From Tridacna crocea (lineage: Eukaryota > Mollusca > Bivalvia > Cardiida > Cardiidae), in assembly GCA_943736015.1 (NCBI GenBank), contig OX031068.1:31926296-31990295 (forward strand): a DNA stretch of 64,000 nucleotides. Direction: 5' to 3'. The translations under genes and the position numbers were made by a program. Below the pieces are notes generated by a model. It was not told the DNA's origin. It did not search any database and worked only from the letters and a program-made list of their open reading frames with translations. This document shows, piece by piece, positions 32,590-43,077 of this stretch. Each line of letters opens with the position of its first letter. Position 1 is the first letter of the stretch.

Positions 32590-32660
32590 TCAGTTTCGAT
32601 AGCTTTCAATGAACCACTAAAAGTGCCTTCAAGACAAATGATTTCTTGATCACCTGAAAT
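32590..32660 (-). pseudogene. Exon B fragment of unit 7 (right end of array)
   Basis: The minus strand reads GDQEIICLEGTFSGSLKAIETE (shown here as one run of separate motifs GDQEI, ICLEGTFSG, SLKAIETE), then GTACGT. The 5' half is replaced by unrelated DNA at about 32656, which marks the array boundary. Confidence 0.45.
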
Positions 32661-32805
32661 TCCACCATTTTTAACGCAATATTTGGTGTTGAGCAAATAC
32701 TTTTTATTTGTAAAATTCTAAAATTTTGTTTTTCAATGGAGAATTACTGCCTCATCGTGTTATAGAAGAAAGCATTTATCCCCGGAACTGGTTGCTTGTG
32801 CACAC

Positions 32806-32874
32806 AATATAGATGAAGACCACAGTGCACGTACCGTGCATTCTGACCTGAGATCTACACTTTTCGCTACTTTA
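32806..32874 (+). mobile_element. Decayed GATCAGACTG hairpin element
   Basis: CAGTGCACGTACCGTGCATTC apex region and GAGATCTACACTTTTCG. Confidence 0.55.
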
Positions 32875-33344
32875 CAAGATATTGAGACAATTAAAAGCCT
32901 TGAACTTTAAAAATAATATACTCGTTTGCATCTGTAGGACTAACAGAAATTCAATTACATAGCAAGACAAGGGTAAATATCGTCACACACTAAAAAGTTT
33001 TACGTCGACTGTCTGTACAGGAAATGCGGAAGAATATTGTTTGGTATCTGCCTATTTTTGTGATGTAACAATGTTTTTATCATTATGTTATTTCGCCAGA
33101 GGCACGAGCCTAATTAGTGGTTTATAGCATCAAGCCGTCTTTATGGTTTTACTTGGAGAGCTAATAACCTTCTCAAAGACTTAATGGTCTCTTGCGTCAT
33201 GTCGTGGGACAAGATTTTATAAAGGTCAAAATATCGCTCGTATGATAAAATGATAAGTACTGTTGACTTCCATACGTCTCATAGACCTTGGTCCATAGTC
33301 ATCGACCATTCTTGAGAACATTCTTGGTATTACTCTAAAAAGTT

Positions 33345-33425
33345 TTCTAGATTTAGAAATAACACAAAATAACACCAAATGGTTTAGCCAATCAGAAGTT
33401 GTATTACTTTCTAAATCTAAGAAAT
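33345..33425. mobile_element. TTGGCTAAACC element, decayed
   Basis: CTAGATTTAGAAATAACAC and TTACTTTCTAAATCTAAG arms around GGTTTAGCCAATCAG. Confidence 0.6.
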
Positions 33426-33561
33426 GGTTGGTGAATACGGGCTCTGTTTCTTAGAGATGGCCTTTAACTGGGCCTTTACAAGTCATCTACTGTATAAATA
33501 CGTTTTTTTGAGAAATTGATGGCCTGTCAGAAATGACATAATAACTACGGTAGGCTACATA

Positions 33562-33722
33562 TTTGACATACAACACGCCAAAAGGGCTCGGATCAGCCTG
33601 CACAGTCAATATTAGGTTATGCCCTACAACAGACTTGCGTGAAACAGAAAATCGCACACGATCGGAAAGTGTTTTATGCCAATGTCGGAACGTCCCTTTT
33701 TCACGTTTGCAGGTTATATGAT
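33562..33722 (+). mobile_element. Shortened double-hairpin element
   Basis: CAACACGCCAAAAGGGCTCGG joins the left end directly to hairpin 1; the second hairpin is lost; end CCTTTTTCACGTTTGC. Confidence 0.6.
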
Positions 33723-33904
33723 TTATTTTCTCCTTATATATATATCCTGCCGTTGCTTTATCAGAAATGACGTAAAAACCACGGTACATACATACCCGGA
33801 AGTAGGCTGCAGAACGGAGTAATAATTTAAAAACAAACGTTTAGCCGACGACGAACACATCCTGGGCCGCATTATCAATGGTCGTAATTTAGTTTATGTC
33901 AACT

Positions 33905-34115
33905 GAATACAAACTTTACCAAAAAATAACGACCTTTAAATGCCCTGAGGAAAAAGTCTTTTGAAAACATTGTGGTAACCAGCATTTTCATATTTTTGCA
34001 CAAAGTTTTTCTACCCCATCAAAGAAAAATGCGTCATTTGAGTCATTATGGTATTGTAGTCTGCAAAATCTTTCAATTTGGATTGGTCTAAACATTTGCC
34101 GTGTAGTATAAGTAT
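33905..34115 (-). mobile_element. TTAA-MITE lacking most of one hairpin arm
   Basis: AACATTGTGGTAACCAGC joins the start of the left arm directly to the apex. The ends are decayed. Confidence 0.6.
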
Positions 34116-34147
34116 AACACATGAAGACATGTAAAAAGCATTGTTAC

Positions 34148-34402
34148 CAGCCCGTATAGCTCAGATGGTTGAGCGCAGGACTCGTAAACATCAAGTCTTT
34201 GGTCATGTAAGGGTGTGGGTATGAGTCCAACGGTTGGCCACATAAAATTACTTATTGTCTTTCGAATGAGATGTGTGACTGTTCTATACACCGAGCACGT
34301 GAAAGAACCAGGTTGTAACTTAGGATGAGTTTCGCCCTGTATCTGCACTATCCCCCGTCTTGTGGGGGCGTCGCCCATATTAGAAACCGGTGGCGATGAT
34401 AA
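34148..34402 (+). mobile_element. tRNA-derived SINE
   Basis: GCCCGTATAGCTCAGATGG head, a decayed B box, GCACGTGAAAGAACCAGG, CTTGTGGGGGCGTCGCCC and ACCGGTGGCGATGATAAATA tail. Confidence 0.85.
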
Positions 34403-34699
34403 ATAAATGCAAATTCAATCAATCCAATCATTGGGGCAGAGGGTAAACTAGCCAATAGCGATGAACTTCTCCTTCTGCTTTAGTGATTTTAAAAGTAAAA
34501 GTAGGAGGCAAAAAGACGAAAAATGTCGTCTGCCTGAAAAATTGGATTAGGTGAACGAAGCAGGAGATAATACTCCGCTAATCTCCCTTTCTATTGCCCA
34601 GTCGGAATATTTCACTTACCGTTACCATAGCAACGATTCTTGACTATCTTTGGACGTAATCTCCTCTCACGCTTAAACCAAAAATATTATACTACTTTT

Positions 34700-34905
34700 A
34701 AATAGCCCCGTGGAGGACTATTGAACACATTCCGGGAAAAGGACAAAACGCTGATTACCAGAATTTTTTCCTTTTCCCCACAATATTGTTTCTTTTCTTT
34801 TTAAAGAAAAAAGTCATCCTTTCAGACACATTTAATTTTTCGTCTGCAACCGTTTTCAATTTGGAACAGCCTAAAAGTTTATCGTCTGGTACAGAGTTGT
34901 GCGGC
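34700..34905 (-). mobile_element. Decayed TTAA-MITE
   Basis: CCGGGAAAAGGACAAAACGC arm, GTCTGCAACCG block and TCGTCTGGTACAGAG end. Confidence 0.6.
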
Positions 34906-34959
34906 CTAGATAATCGGCAGATTCTTTATCATTTGGATAAATTGTAACGTCAGATGCTG

Positions 34960-35576
34960 TATTTAAAACATAATCTTCTTTCTATCGTGGTTTATCGTTC
35001 ATTCTAACATGACACGCTAATTCGGCTCTATAAACAGAATACAAGGAAAGTGTGGTAAAATCTGCGACAATCCATGTAGAGTGACGTCATTCTATATATC
35101 GAGTGACGTCATTCAATGAGCGGGTTATTCAATGGAACATAATCTTCATCCGCGTTTTTACTCCAAGTTTGAGCTTGTTTTCCTTTCATTAGAATTGACC
35201 ATGTTAGAATCGAAATAATCTTCTTTCTATCATGGTTTATCGTTCAATAAACCACGTAGTGAGTTATTAGGCGCAATGAATAAACCTCATAACTCACAAC
35301 TGTGGTTTATTGACCGATAAACCACGACAGGAAGAGGATTATTTCTTATATAAACCACAGTTGTGAGCTATGAAGCACAAGAAATAATCCACAAGTGGCC
35401 ACGATAGAAAGAAGATTATTTCCATTCTAACATGATCACCTTTCACTGAAAGGAAAATAAGTTAATACAGTTACTTACAGTGAAAAGGCGGAAGCAGATT
35501 ATATTCCATTGAATCACTTACTTACTTTATACAGAACGACGTCACTCTGTATAGAATGACGTCACACTATAATTGG
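34960..35576. mobile_element. Large AAACCAC foldback with GTGACGTCATTC outer arms
   Basis: The left outer arm (35034-35160: AGAGTGACGTCATTC, AACATAATCTTCATCC) is mirrored on the right (35460-35575: GCGGAAGCAGATTATATTCC, GAATGACGTCACAC). Inside are repeated TTTCTATCGTGGTTTATCG / CGATAAACCACGA segments, so the whole can fold on itself. Confidence 0.75.
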
Positions 35577-35815
35577 GATGCAACACGCGAAAAGGGGTGT
35601 TCGGACATTTGCGTAAAGTGTCGTCTCATGAATATGAGACGGCACTCTACGACTACATGAGATTTTGTTCTTTCGTAGACTTGTGCAAAACAGAAAATTA
35701 CATAAAAAAGGACAGTTTTGTTTAAAATTAGCCGACGCGGACTACGTAGGCTGATCCGAGACGACATTTTTTAGCAAATGTCCGAATGCCTCTTTTCCTG
35801 TGTTGTAGGCAATAT
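35577..35815 (+). mobile_element. Double-hairpin element, hairpin 1 collapsed
   Basis: GCAACACGCGAAAAGGGGTG start. Hairpin 1 is reduced to GTCTCATGAATATGAGAC. The end is TTTTCCTGTGTTGTAGGC. Confidence 0.7.
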
Positions 35816-36311
35816 AGAATAACGTAGATTTTAACAAGCTTTCATTGTACTATATTTATAGTGCCGAATTCACGTGTCATTTTAGAATTTATTTTCAATC
35901 AAATATGGAATGGCAAAGTTTTCGCAGCCGACGACAACGCAGTCACCACCAGGGTTAGGACAATAACTCGGCGTTTTTTTTTTTTTTCGAAAAAGGCTGA
36001 ATTTAAAATAAGCAGACGACCTTTGATAAAAGGCAAAGCCAGGGCCTAGAAATGTTAGATGTATGTTATGAAAAATTCATATTATCTTGAATATGTAATG
36101 GAGTAGCGACGAGGCGTTATATTCGGAAACACACTTTTTTTACTTTCTGGCATTTAACTTATTTCGTCTTACGGTACGACATTAAAGTTTAATGCTGATG
36201 GCAGTTCGTATAGGAACTGAACCTCATACCGCCAACACAGTAGACATTTTCAAAAGTCTATATTCCTCAGGAATGATAAAAACCGGGGAATGGGTGGTAA
36301 AGGGTTGGAGT

Positions 36312-36335
36312 TTAATAGATAGATAGATAGATTTT
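36312..36335 (+). repeat. (GATA)n microsatellite
   Basis: AATAGATAGATAGATAG; short. Confidence 0.9.
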
Positions 36336-36525
36336 ATTCAGGTAAAAATACATGACAATAATGGTAAAATGTAAGAAACACAAACGTGAAACAATACTAT
36401 ATAATTATCACAGTGTCTTATATTTTAACCATGTCTGAACATCCAAACCTGGGATAACGCAAAAAGAGATATGTTATCTCTTATTTCCATTGTGTTCCCA
36501 TAAGTAAGGAATGATAAGATAAGAT

Positions 36526-36723
36526 AAGTTACCAAACGACAAATATTAGACTCTTCCAAACTCAAAGAGCTTGCAGACGACAATTTCAAATTCGATAAAA
36601 ATGGCAGAAAGTTCTCAAAATGGGTAGAAATCGTTACGAGCAATTTCTCCTTTTCCCACAGTGTTTTCAAAAGACCTGAACTGCAGACACGTAAAAACAA
36701 GGGCTTGTTTGGGAAAGGGTTAA
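36526..36723 (+). mobile_element. TTAA-MITE, GCTCGTTACGAGC variant, left arm deleted
   Basis: GTTACCAAACGACAAAT start and AAAGGG plus TTAA 36720-36723 end. The left arm is cut to GGGTAGAAATCGTTACGAGC, again a breakpoint at the apex. Confidence 0.8.
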
Positions 36724-36890
36724 AAACACTGTATGAAAAATAGAAATTGGTGCTTTCCGAAATTCACTCTTTTCTTACAATTTTTTGTATCCATCCAGAT
36801 ATACATTCCATCATTGTAGCCACATCTGATTGTCGTCTGCCAACGGTATCAACTTGGTAGTGGTCTAAATTTTGTCGTGTGGCCAAAACT
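36724..36890 (-). mobile_element. Decayed TTAA-MITE next to the previous copy
   Basis: ACACTGTATGAAAAATAG arm, GTCGTCTGCCAACG and TGTCGTGTGGCC. Confidence 0.5.
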
Positions 36891-36924
36891 GAAGTTGTCG
36901 TTAGATTGATCAAAAGTGATCTTT

Positions 36925-37155
36925 TTAACCGTTTACCGAAAGAAAAATTTCGTTGTAGACTAAATTTAAAGAATGTGAGGACAAAAGAGAAATTTTGTAA
37001 TTTTTGCTCAAATGATAACTTCTGTCTTGGACAGGATTGGGAAAACTTGAAAAGGGAGAAAATGTTCCCAGCAGGTTCTCCTTGTTCCCACAATGCTTTA
37101 AAAAGCCATCCTGTTCAGGACCATTAAAAGTCGAGATTGTGTGGTAAAGATTTAA
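36925..37155 (+). mobile_element. TTAA-MITE with diverged palindrome
   Basis: TTAA 36925-36928 and 37152-37155. The centre reads GAAAATGTTCCCAGCAGGTT, so the hairpin has weakened. Confidence 0.75.
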
Positions 37156-37554
37156 AAAAAAAAAGCTGCACACTTTTATCAGAAGAAGAAGGGATGGGTC
37201 ATATTTCTGCTTTATTGGAAAAATCTGCAACAACAAAAAAAAACTGTCTCGACTGTAGTTATCTTTATGTAAGACAAGTTATCGTTTTATCTAAAGTCAT
37301 CATAACAATCAATCCTCAATCCAAGCTACCACCTACTCTTGTTACAAGGAAATATCAGCTTCGGATTGGCATCACTTTGAGGTTCGATTTCTGTTGTTCC
37401 TCAAAGGCAGAACAACGATGACCTTATCAAAGTAGGATAGGTTGCATGAGGAATTGCACAATTCTATTAATAGCACGCAGGAGTTCGATATTCCACCTGA
37501 AGTGATTGTTGCAATTCAAAAAAAAAAAATAACAGTCTACAACAGTGATGAGCA

Positions 37555-37745
37555 TTGAACACAGAATGCCGACCGGCCTTGAGAAAAAAGAATTTTTGAA
37601 AACATGATGGGAAAAAGGAAAAAATACTGGTAACCGATATTTTCTCCTTTTTAAACTATATTTTAAACCCTATCAAAGAAAACTTTTACAGTTTTAGTCA
37701 TATTTAGTTTGGCGTTTACATATGCAATGGGTTTGAACACGTAAA
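37555..37745 (-). mobile_element. Decayed TTAA-MITE
   Basis: ACAGAATGCCGACCGG, arm GATGGGAAAAAGG, apex ACTGGTAACCGAT. Confidence 0.5.
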
Positions 37746-37759
37746 GAGTATGTAAGAAA

Positions 37760-38245
37760 TAGTTAAAGCAACTTGGTCCGAAAGAAAATGTTTTTGGGGA
37801 AGTAGTCTATCATTTTAGAGCACAAGTAAATGTACTACCGAGCATATTGAAAGCATTTTACTAATACTACGAGTCAAATGTTGCTCAAAAGACGGGATTT
37901 GTTAGAAAACATAACCTTTGAAACAGAAATTTTGATCAAATGGTTAATTCTTAAGATTTGTCAAAAACGAGGCAAGCTGTGAAAGGATTGTTAAAGGGTT
38001 TCTGACCGATTGCTTTGATGAAAATATGCCTTTTATGCCATTGTCTCGCCATGCATCCTGTAAGGTTCCTGATTGTGTCTTGTAGAATGCCGTGTAATCA
38101 GGGATATTCTTCAGTTTTTTCCTTTGATTCCTTTCCAGTTCTAGACTGGGTACACACCTTGGTTGTTTTATTAATATTTCGGTAAAGAATAAAATAAATG
38201 CACTGAAACGATAATTCATCTTGCCGAATTGTCATAGGATAGTTC
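37760..38245. other. Unassigned; possible minus-strand frame
   Basis: A minus-strand frame (37944-38219) with a run such as KKLKNIPDYTAFYK is open for 91 codons. No domain is recognised. Confidence 0.3.
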
Positions 38246-38400
38246 ATGTTGAAGAACCGGAACTTTAGTAGACGTGGTGGAATTCTGCAAAACGATGGTA
38301 CTAGACCACACACAGCCATCGTGACACGATATATTTCTTGTGACAAAAGGTACAGCTGTATTGGGTTGGTCAGCATTATCTTTGAAGTGTTGCCGAAAGA
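38246..38400 (+). pseudogene. Possible mariner/Tc1-type transposase remnant
   Basis: The plus strand contains RRGGILQNDGTRPHTAIVTR. This resembles the conserved LLxHDNARPHTAxxT block around the second catalytic Asp of mariner-type DDE transposases, and the Asp is kept. Only about 25 residues match. No other conserved block is found nearby, so this is a fossil at best. Confidence 0.3.
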
Positions 38401-38862
38401 GGTATTAGGGATATGCTCTAACGTGCCAGTTAATTGCCAACTTAATCAACTTCGTAACGTGGTGTAACTCCCTCATGCGCTTATTCAAGAGAAGAGCAAT
38501 ATTCCACACAGGTAATTAGCAGCCCATGTGTTTTTTATGCTTCGGCAATGTCAATATTCAATTAATGTTCGACGTGTTCACAATTTAATATAAACGTTGC
38601 GAGATGCATGGCTCGTTTTATTCAGTAAGTTTTAAGTTATGCCCTTTTGAGGAATCACAGAATGTGATCTTGTGTTTATCTGACGAATGACAGACCAATT
38701 GACTGATAACAAGGATTTTCTAGTGTCGGTTCATGACATACGTGTCATTTTCCGTCGACAGAAAACCGAAACCCTATTTATATAAGTAATGATTAAAAGC
38801 GAGTGCTAGTATCCTTTGTGATGATGGTGTCTTTAATGTCACGCATTATTTTATCCTTTCCG
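38401..38862. other. No recognisable feature
   Basis: Unique-looking DNA. Confidence 0.5.
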
Positions 38863-39012
38863 GTTGGATATCGAGAAATAGCAGTGAAATTTTTTTTCGA
38901 TCTTACACTGATACCACCGGTAAAAATACCGCAGTGGTGCAGCCACTCGTGAAAATATTCCCGATGGTGTTCACGAGATGAAATAAATTTCGATCTTTCA
39001 CCGAAAAAACAA
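38863..39012 (+). mobile_element. Internally deleted GATATCGAGAAATAGCAGTG element
   Basis: CTTTCCGGTTGGATATCGAG joins near 38950 to the right end CGATGGTGTTCACGAG and TTTCGATCTTTCACCG. Confidence 0.7.
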
Positions 39013-39295
39013 ATATCCTCTATTTATTCTCACATTCTCAGTTGTTTTCATAGTTTCTTTCACAAAATTCTGGGTGTTATTAGTCGAACAAATTGACATG
39101 AAATAATTGACCTCTATTACCATATATTACACGCTTGAAGTATTGTCCGGACTTAGCTTCAGCTAATGTCATCTGCATGCAGAACTATGTGCATGTTTTC
39201 GAATTCTTTAGGAGGTCAATAGATTTATAATGTCTTCAAAAGATACTTAAAATATCTGAAATGAGCATTACTGTGTTGGTTTAAATTGGTAATAG

Positions 39296-39366
39296 GCGGC
39301 GAGTGACATAGATCTAAGACGTACTTTCTGTGCAGCCTGATTTTGATCTATGCCATCTGCAAAAGC
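39296..39366 (+). mobile_element. Decayed GATCAGACTG hairpin element
   Basis: GACGTACTTTCTGTGCAGCC and TTTTGATCTATGCCATCTGC. Confidence 0.55.
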
Positions 39367-39887
39367 TTTTTTGAATTTGGCTGTGGCGCAGTAAGGGTCA
39401 AACCTGACATTTACCGTTAACAGAATTTCCATACGGTCCGATTATACCCGATGATTTAAATATTTACGTTTTAATTATTCTTTGCATAAAGGTCAATTTC
39501 AGGTCAATTTATCTCAGTAATACTAGACTGTCTACGGCAATGAGGAAGCTTAGTATCATAAGACCCTTTGACGCTTTTAAAGACTATTCCGGACTACATA
39601 CATCATTATACATGCACATGATTCTATATGAGCCAGAATAGCCAGAATCTGTGAAAAAGGAACATAATGCATCTTGTTAAGGCAAATCACTCCTTCATGC
39701 ATAGCTTCATCCCGGTTTAAATACAAACCCTAACAATTGCGTTAGGGAGAACTCTCTTTAGCTCAGGGGTTATGGTGTTGGCCTTTCGTCCGGGCGTACT
39801 AGGTTCGATATCTGCCCGATAACTGTATTTCTGCCATGCATTTGTTCATTTGTTTCGAACATTAACCGTAAGAATCTACAAAAATGT

Positions 39888-39985
39888 ATCGATTTATGTC
39901 AGCTTGCGCGAACAGCACAGGCTGACATCGGTCGATACATTTTGCAGTGACGCATTAAACCCCTTTTCACAGAACATGGCCCGAA
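39888..39985 (+). mobile_element. Hairpin GTCAGC.TGCGCGAACAG with CACAGAACATGGCCC tail
   Basis: TATCGATTTATGTCAGC and GCTGACATCGGTCGATA pair. The CCTTTTCACAGAACATGGCC end is the same as in the spacer of the 27-32 kb array. Confidence 0.65.
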
Positions 39986-40059
39986 TTGTTTTCTGTTCTT
40001 ATTAATATTTAAAGAGCTTCCATTGGTTTATAAGAAACAACATAAAAAGACAAGTAAAT

Positions 40060-40125
40060 ATCACTGCACCAAGAACTGTAGTACTCGATGGCTGGTAGGT
40101 GAATCTATAATTCTGTTAAAGAACT
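40060..40125 (+). pseudogene. Isolated exon A-like copy, opposite orientation
   Basis: The plus strand reads RQVNITAPRTVVLDGW, a TAG, then GTGAAT in the same place as the array donors. Upstream (39955-40050) it shares the CACAGAACATGGCCC and TTAAAGAGCTTCC segments with the array spacer, so it is a dispersed copy of the same unit. Confidence 0.45.
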
Positions 40126-40464
40126 AGTAGCTTCTGTGGAGTGACGGATAAACTTGGTACCTATGTTTGATTATTGCATAAAATTATCTTTTTCCACGCG
40201 TGACGATCATAAATTTTGCATGACTCTTTACTTTTTCCACGTGTGACGATCATGTAAATTTTGCATGACTCTTTACCGCAATCAGCACAAGTAATATTCA
40301 TCCAAAATGAAAGCATTTCCAGACGACAAAATACACATGGCTCTAAAGTGTAGAAAAGGCATACAAGCTTTTGGCTTTATCAAATTAACGAAGAATGTCG
40401 AAAATAGAAGTTCATAATATTACTTTTCTTTCCAAGGAATCTCTCCTTTTTTTTGACAAGTTAT

Positions 40465-40795
40465 TCTTAAAACATCACGAGCTCTGGTAACGCAGTCGGT
40501 TGTGTACAGGATTAAAGAACAGAGAGTTGCTAGTTCGAATGCACGGCCAATTTCTTCCTGAGGATTGGTGATAGTCATTGCAGCAGGATTCATTCCTCTG
40601 TCAGAGCAGATAATTGTTTCGAATATGCATGGTATGTGGGAAAGCAGTCCGTGTCTTAAAACGAATTTTGTGCAAAGTGCAGAGAAAAACTCCAGAAAAG
40701 CATGGATAGGAGCGCTGGCCGCCGGAATATAACTGATATATATTATAACTGGTGTTGAAAACGGCACAATAGTCATCATACAATCAATTCACACG
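40465..40795 (-). mobile_element. SINE-like repeat, longer copy
   Basis: The right part (minus: GATTGTATGATGACTATTG, TTTTCAACACCAGTTATAA, GGCGGCCAGCGCTCCTATCC) matches 21515-21660. The left part shares GGATTGGTGATAGTCATTG with 50150-50180. Confidence 0.6.
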
Positions 40796-40839
40796 AAGAG
40801 TATTAAATCTGATTTAGGAAGCCATAAATATTTTTCCTG

Positions 40840-41036
40840 TTAAACAGAGACTGCATCACGTTTCATGGATACGATATTGCGCAGTAAATCCCAAGCGGAA
40901 TTTTTGTCCACCGCGTATTCGGTTTGCACTTTAAAAGCATCGCCTTCCGGCACTAAAACTCTTTCAATCAAATCCGACATGTTGTCACGGAATATCCGCA
41001 ACGTCTGCCACGAGGGAGACGCTTTACTTCTTATCA
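40840..41036 (-). pseudogene. Exon-like open frame ending in a stop, unknown protein
   Basis: On the minus strand, reading from about 41036 down to a TAA at 40840-40842, the frame is open: KASPSWQTLRIFRDN, then MSDLIERVLVPEGDAFK, VQTEYAVDKNSAWDLLRN, IVSMKRDAVSV, stop. The block is clearly richer in G+C than its surroundings and has balanced codon use, which suggests real coding origin. ATG 40978-40980 gives 46 residues. Upstream is poly-A/T without a clear pyrimidine tract, so it may be a terminal exon or an inserted cDNA fragment. No family is recognised. Confidence 0.35.
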
Positions 41037-41157
41037 GATATTTTTTTTTTATTTCTTAAATTCAGCAAATTCGACAATATTTTACTTTTGAGATGGTCAT
41101 GTTGTGTATTTGAGTGCATCCCCGTGATGCCATCATACCAGGCATGTCATCATATAG

Positions 41158-41327
41158 TTAACCCTTTCCCAAACAATCCCTGGTTTTTACCAGCATTTTC
41201 TCTTTTTCCCACAATGTTTTCTACCCTATCATAGACAGAAATCATCTTTTCAGCTAGAGTTGAATTGTGGTCTGCAAATGCTTTCAATTTGGTCAAGTCC
41301 AAAAGTTTGTCGTTTGGGAAAGGGTTA
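41158..41327 (-). mobile_element. TTAA-MITE, one hairpin arm deleted
   Basis: TTAA 41158-41161 and 41324-41327, internal 162 bp. CCTGGTTTTTACCAGCATTTT shows the left part joined at the apex to the right arm. Confidence 0.88.
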
Positions 41328-41425
41328 AACATCTATAAAATTCACTTTCTGTAAGAAATGACATATTCATAAAGTAGACATGTCCTTAGACATGCAGTTA
41401 ATTTAAAGAAAAAAAAATCAAAAAC

Positions 41426-41478
41426 GTTTTGGTCCATATCAGCCTGCGCGGACTGCGCAGGCTGATATGGTGCATGAA
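41426..41478. mobile_element. GCCTGCGCGGACTGCGCAGGC hairpin
   Basis: A short palindrome, CCATATCAGCCTGCGC with mirror GCGCAGGCTGATATGG. Confidence 0.65.
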
Positions 41479-41627
41479 CCATCTCTTTCAATGAGCAATT
41501 GCTCATCCATTCTATTTCTATAGATCTGTTCCTAATAGAAGACTGGATTTGAAAAAGAAACATTCAACAGTGAATATTTCCCCCCCCCCCCCCTTACAGC
41601 ATGTTATGGCATATTTAATATAATTGG

Positions 41628-41755
41628 CAAAGGTACTTTGAAAAGATGAAAAATGCCGGTTACCAGAATTTTCTCTTCTCCTTTTCCCACATTTTTTTCC
41701 GAAGCTTTCTCTTTCAGGGTCAATTGAACACGGGATTGCGTGGTCAAGGGGTTGG
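41628..41755 (+). mobile_element. Left-truncated TTAA-MITE
   Basis: Starts inside the left arm after a poly-C run; apex GCCGGTTACCAG; end GCGTGGTCAAGGGG. Confidence 0.6.
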
Positions 41756-42063
41756 TTTAAGACTGCTTAGCGTGACGGTGAGGAGAACGTAGAAGTTAAA
41801 ATATTCTGGGTTTAACTATAGGCCTAAAAAGAGTATCTCATGTATCTCAAAGTTCAAAGTAAAATGATCTTTGACGGTTTTGTTTTTATTTCACATGTGA
41901 TGGAGAAATCCAATTCATTTCAACTTAACGACACAAAGGTGACATCCAAAGCGTTTGATTTTCTCAGCAACCCCCTACTTATAGATTGTAATGTGAGCTT
42001 CAAATGTTACCGTTGATAGGTGTAAAATATCCCGTGTCCAATTTACTCGTACGAATTAAGGTC

Positions 42064-42621
42064 TCCAACTCTGACATTAAAGGTTGGTACTTAGAAATTT
42101 CACATCATACCGAATCAAAATATATATATATATCACTGAAATTCATATGAAAAAACGATACAAATCATCAATAAATAAGAATAAAAAAATTACCAATTTT
42201 TTTTTGATGATATTCCCTTAAAAGGCTACGTAGCCTCTGAAGCTATTTTTAGATTTCGCGCCAAAAACAAAAAAATGCATTGTGGGAATGTTAAGTGACT
42301 GGCACGTGAGTAATGACGCTTAAATTCCATTACATAACAAACATGTAATTATTTTTCATAATATCTTCTTCGGACGCTATGATTGAAGCTTCGTCTGTGT
42401 TTTTCCAGTATGTAAATGAGCGAGGTGGTCATGTAAAAATAGAACGTGTTTCCGGTCGATGTCGACCTTAGCCGTAGTAAATCTCTAATTTCTCGTGTTG
42501 TCGGATGGTTTTCGACTACTGGGGTTTTATGAATGACGATTATAAGGCTTTGGGAGTATAAGGATGATTTTTTTGTATTTTTGTAAAATTTTCGTCCCAA
42601 ATTCTGAAGGTCCACCTTTAA
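42064..42621 (-). mobile_element. TTTAAAGGTGG...CCACCTTTAA element, second copy
   Basis: TTAAAGGTTGGTACTTAG left and GAAGGTCCACCTTTAA right. The interior matches 19090-19642 in reverse. The left TTAA is empty; the right carries a MITE. Confidence 0.7.
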
Positions 42622-42846
42622 CTCTTTACCACACGAGAAAAATTTAGACTGGTCCAAATTGAAAGCATTTGCAGACGACAAACTAAAGGTGACTAAAAAA
42701 TAGAAATTTGTTCTGGGAAGGGTAGAAAACACTGTGGGAAAAGGAGAAAATGCTGGTTACCAGCATTTTCTCCTTTTCCCACAGTGTTTTCAAAAGGCTT
42801 CTTTCTCAGGGGCGTCAAAAGTAGGGATTGTGTGGTAATGGGTTAA
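42618..42846 (+). mobile_element. Intact TTAA-MITE at the end of another element
   Basis: TTAA 42618-42621 and 42843-42846. The left end is CTCTTTACCACACGAG and the right TGTGGTAATGGG. It occupies the TTAA that ends the 42.06-42.62 kb element. Confidence 0.9.
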
Positions 42847-43077
42847 AAGACAAAAACTGTCGAGATTTATCGAACAGCCTTTACGAAACAGACGGCTTCA
42901 CATGATATTTTCCGAAGTGTGAGTGAATTTATCCGAGGTCTCTTTTACCAGTACCACGCACAATATTCTTTCCAGGCTATTGGCTGCTTTCCTACATGAC
43001 CATTGTCAAAACAGTGGTCAGCGGTGAGAGTGTATGAATCCTGTCGCAAATGACTATCACCAATCTTCTGAAAGAAA

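Larger units (their letters stand above)
27430..32660 (-). repeat. Tandem array of ~480-bp exon-pair units
   Basis: Each unit holds (in plus order) TTCAAAGAAGA..., exon B, AAAAAATAGATACC, exon A, TTAGATCTGGGCCATG and AAAAAGTATCGATTATGTCA. Unit starts recur at about 27.8, 28.25, 28.7, 29.2, 30.8, 32.1 and 32.5 kb. The exons are annotated separately. Confidence 0.85.

Noticed and set aside
34148..34220. tRNA gene
   Set aside because: The D-arm looks right but the T-arm is damaged and a SINE body follows; the same holds for 21946-22018, 23690-23766, 45682-45750 and 60655-60728.
36764..37236. Frames of 82-109 codons on both strands
   Set aside because: They overlap two adjacent MITEs and change frame with each copy.
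42349..42732. 127-codon minus-strand frame
   Set aside because: It runs through a MITE into the CCACCTTTAA element, so it is composed of two repeats.
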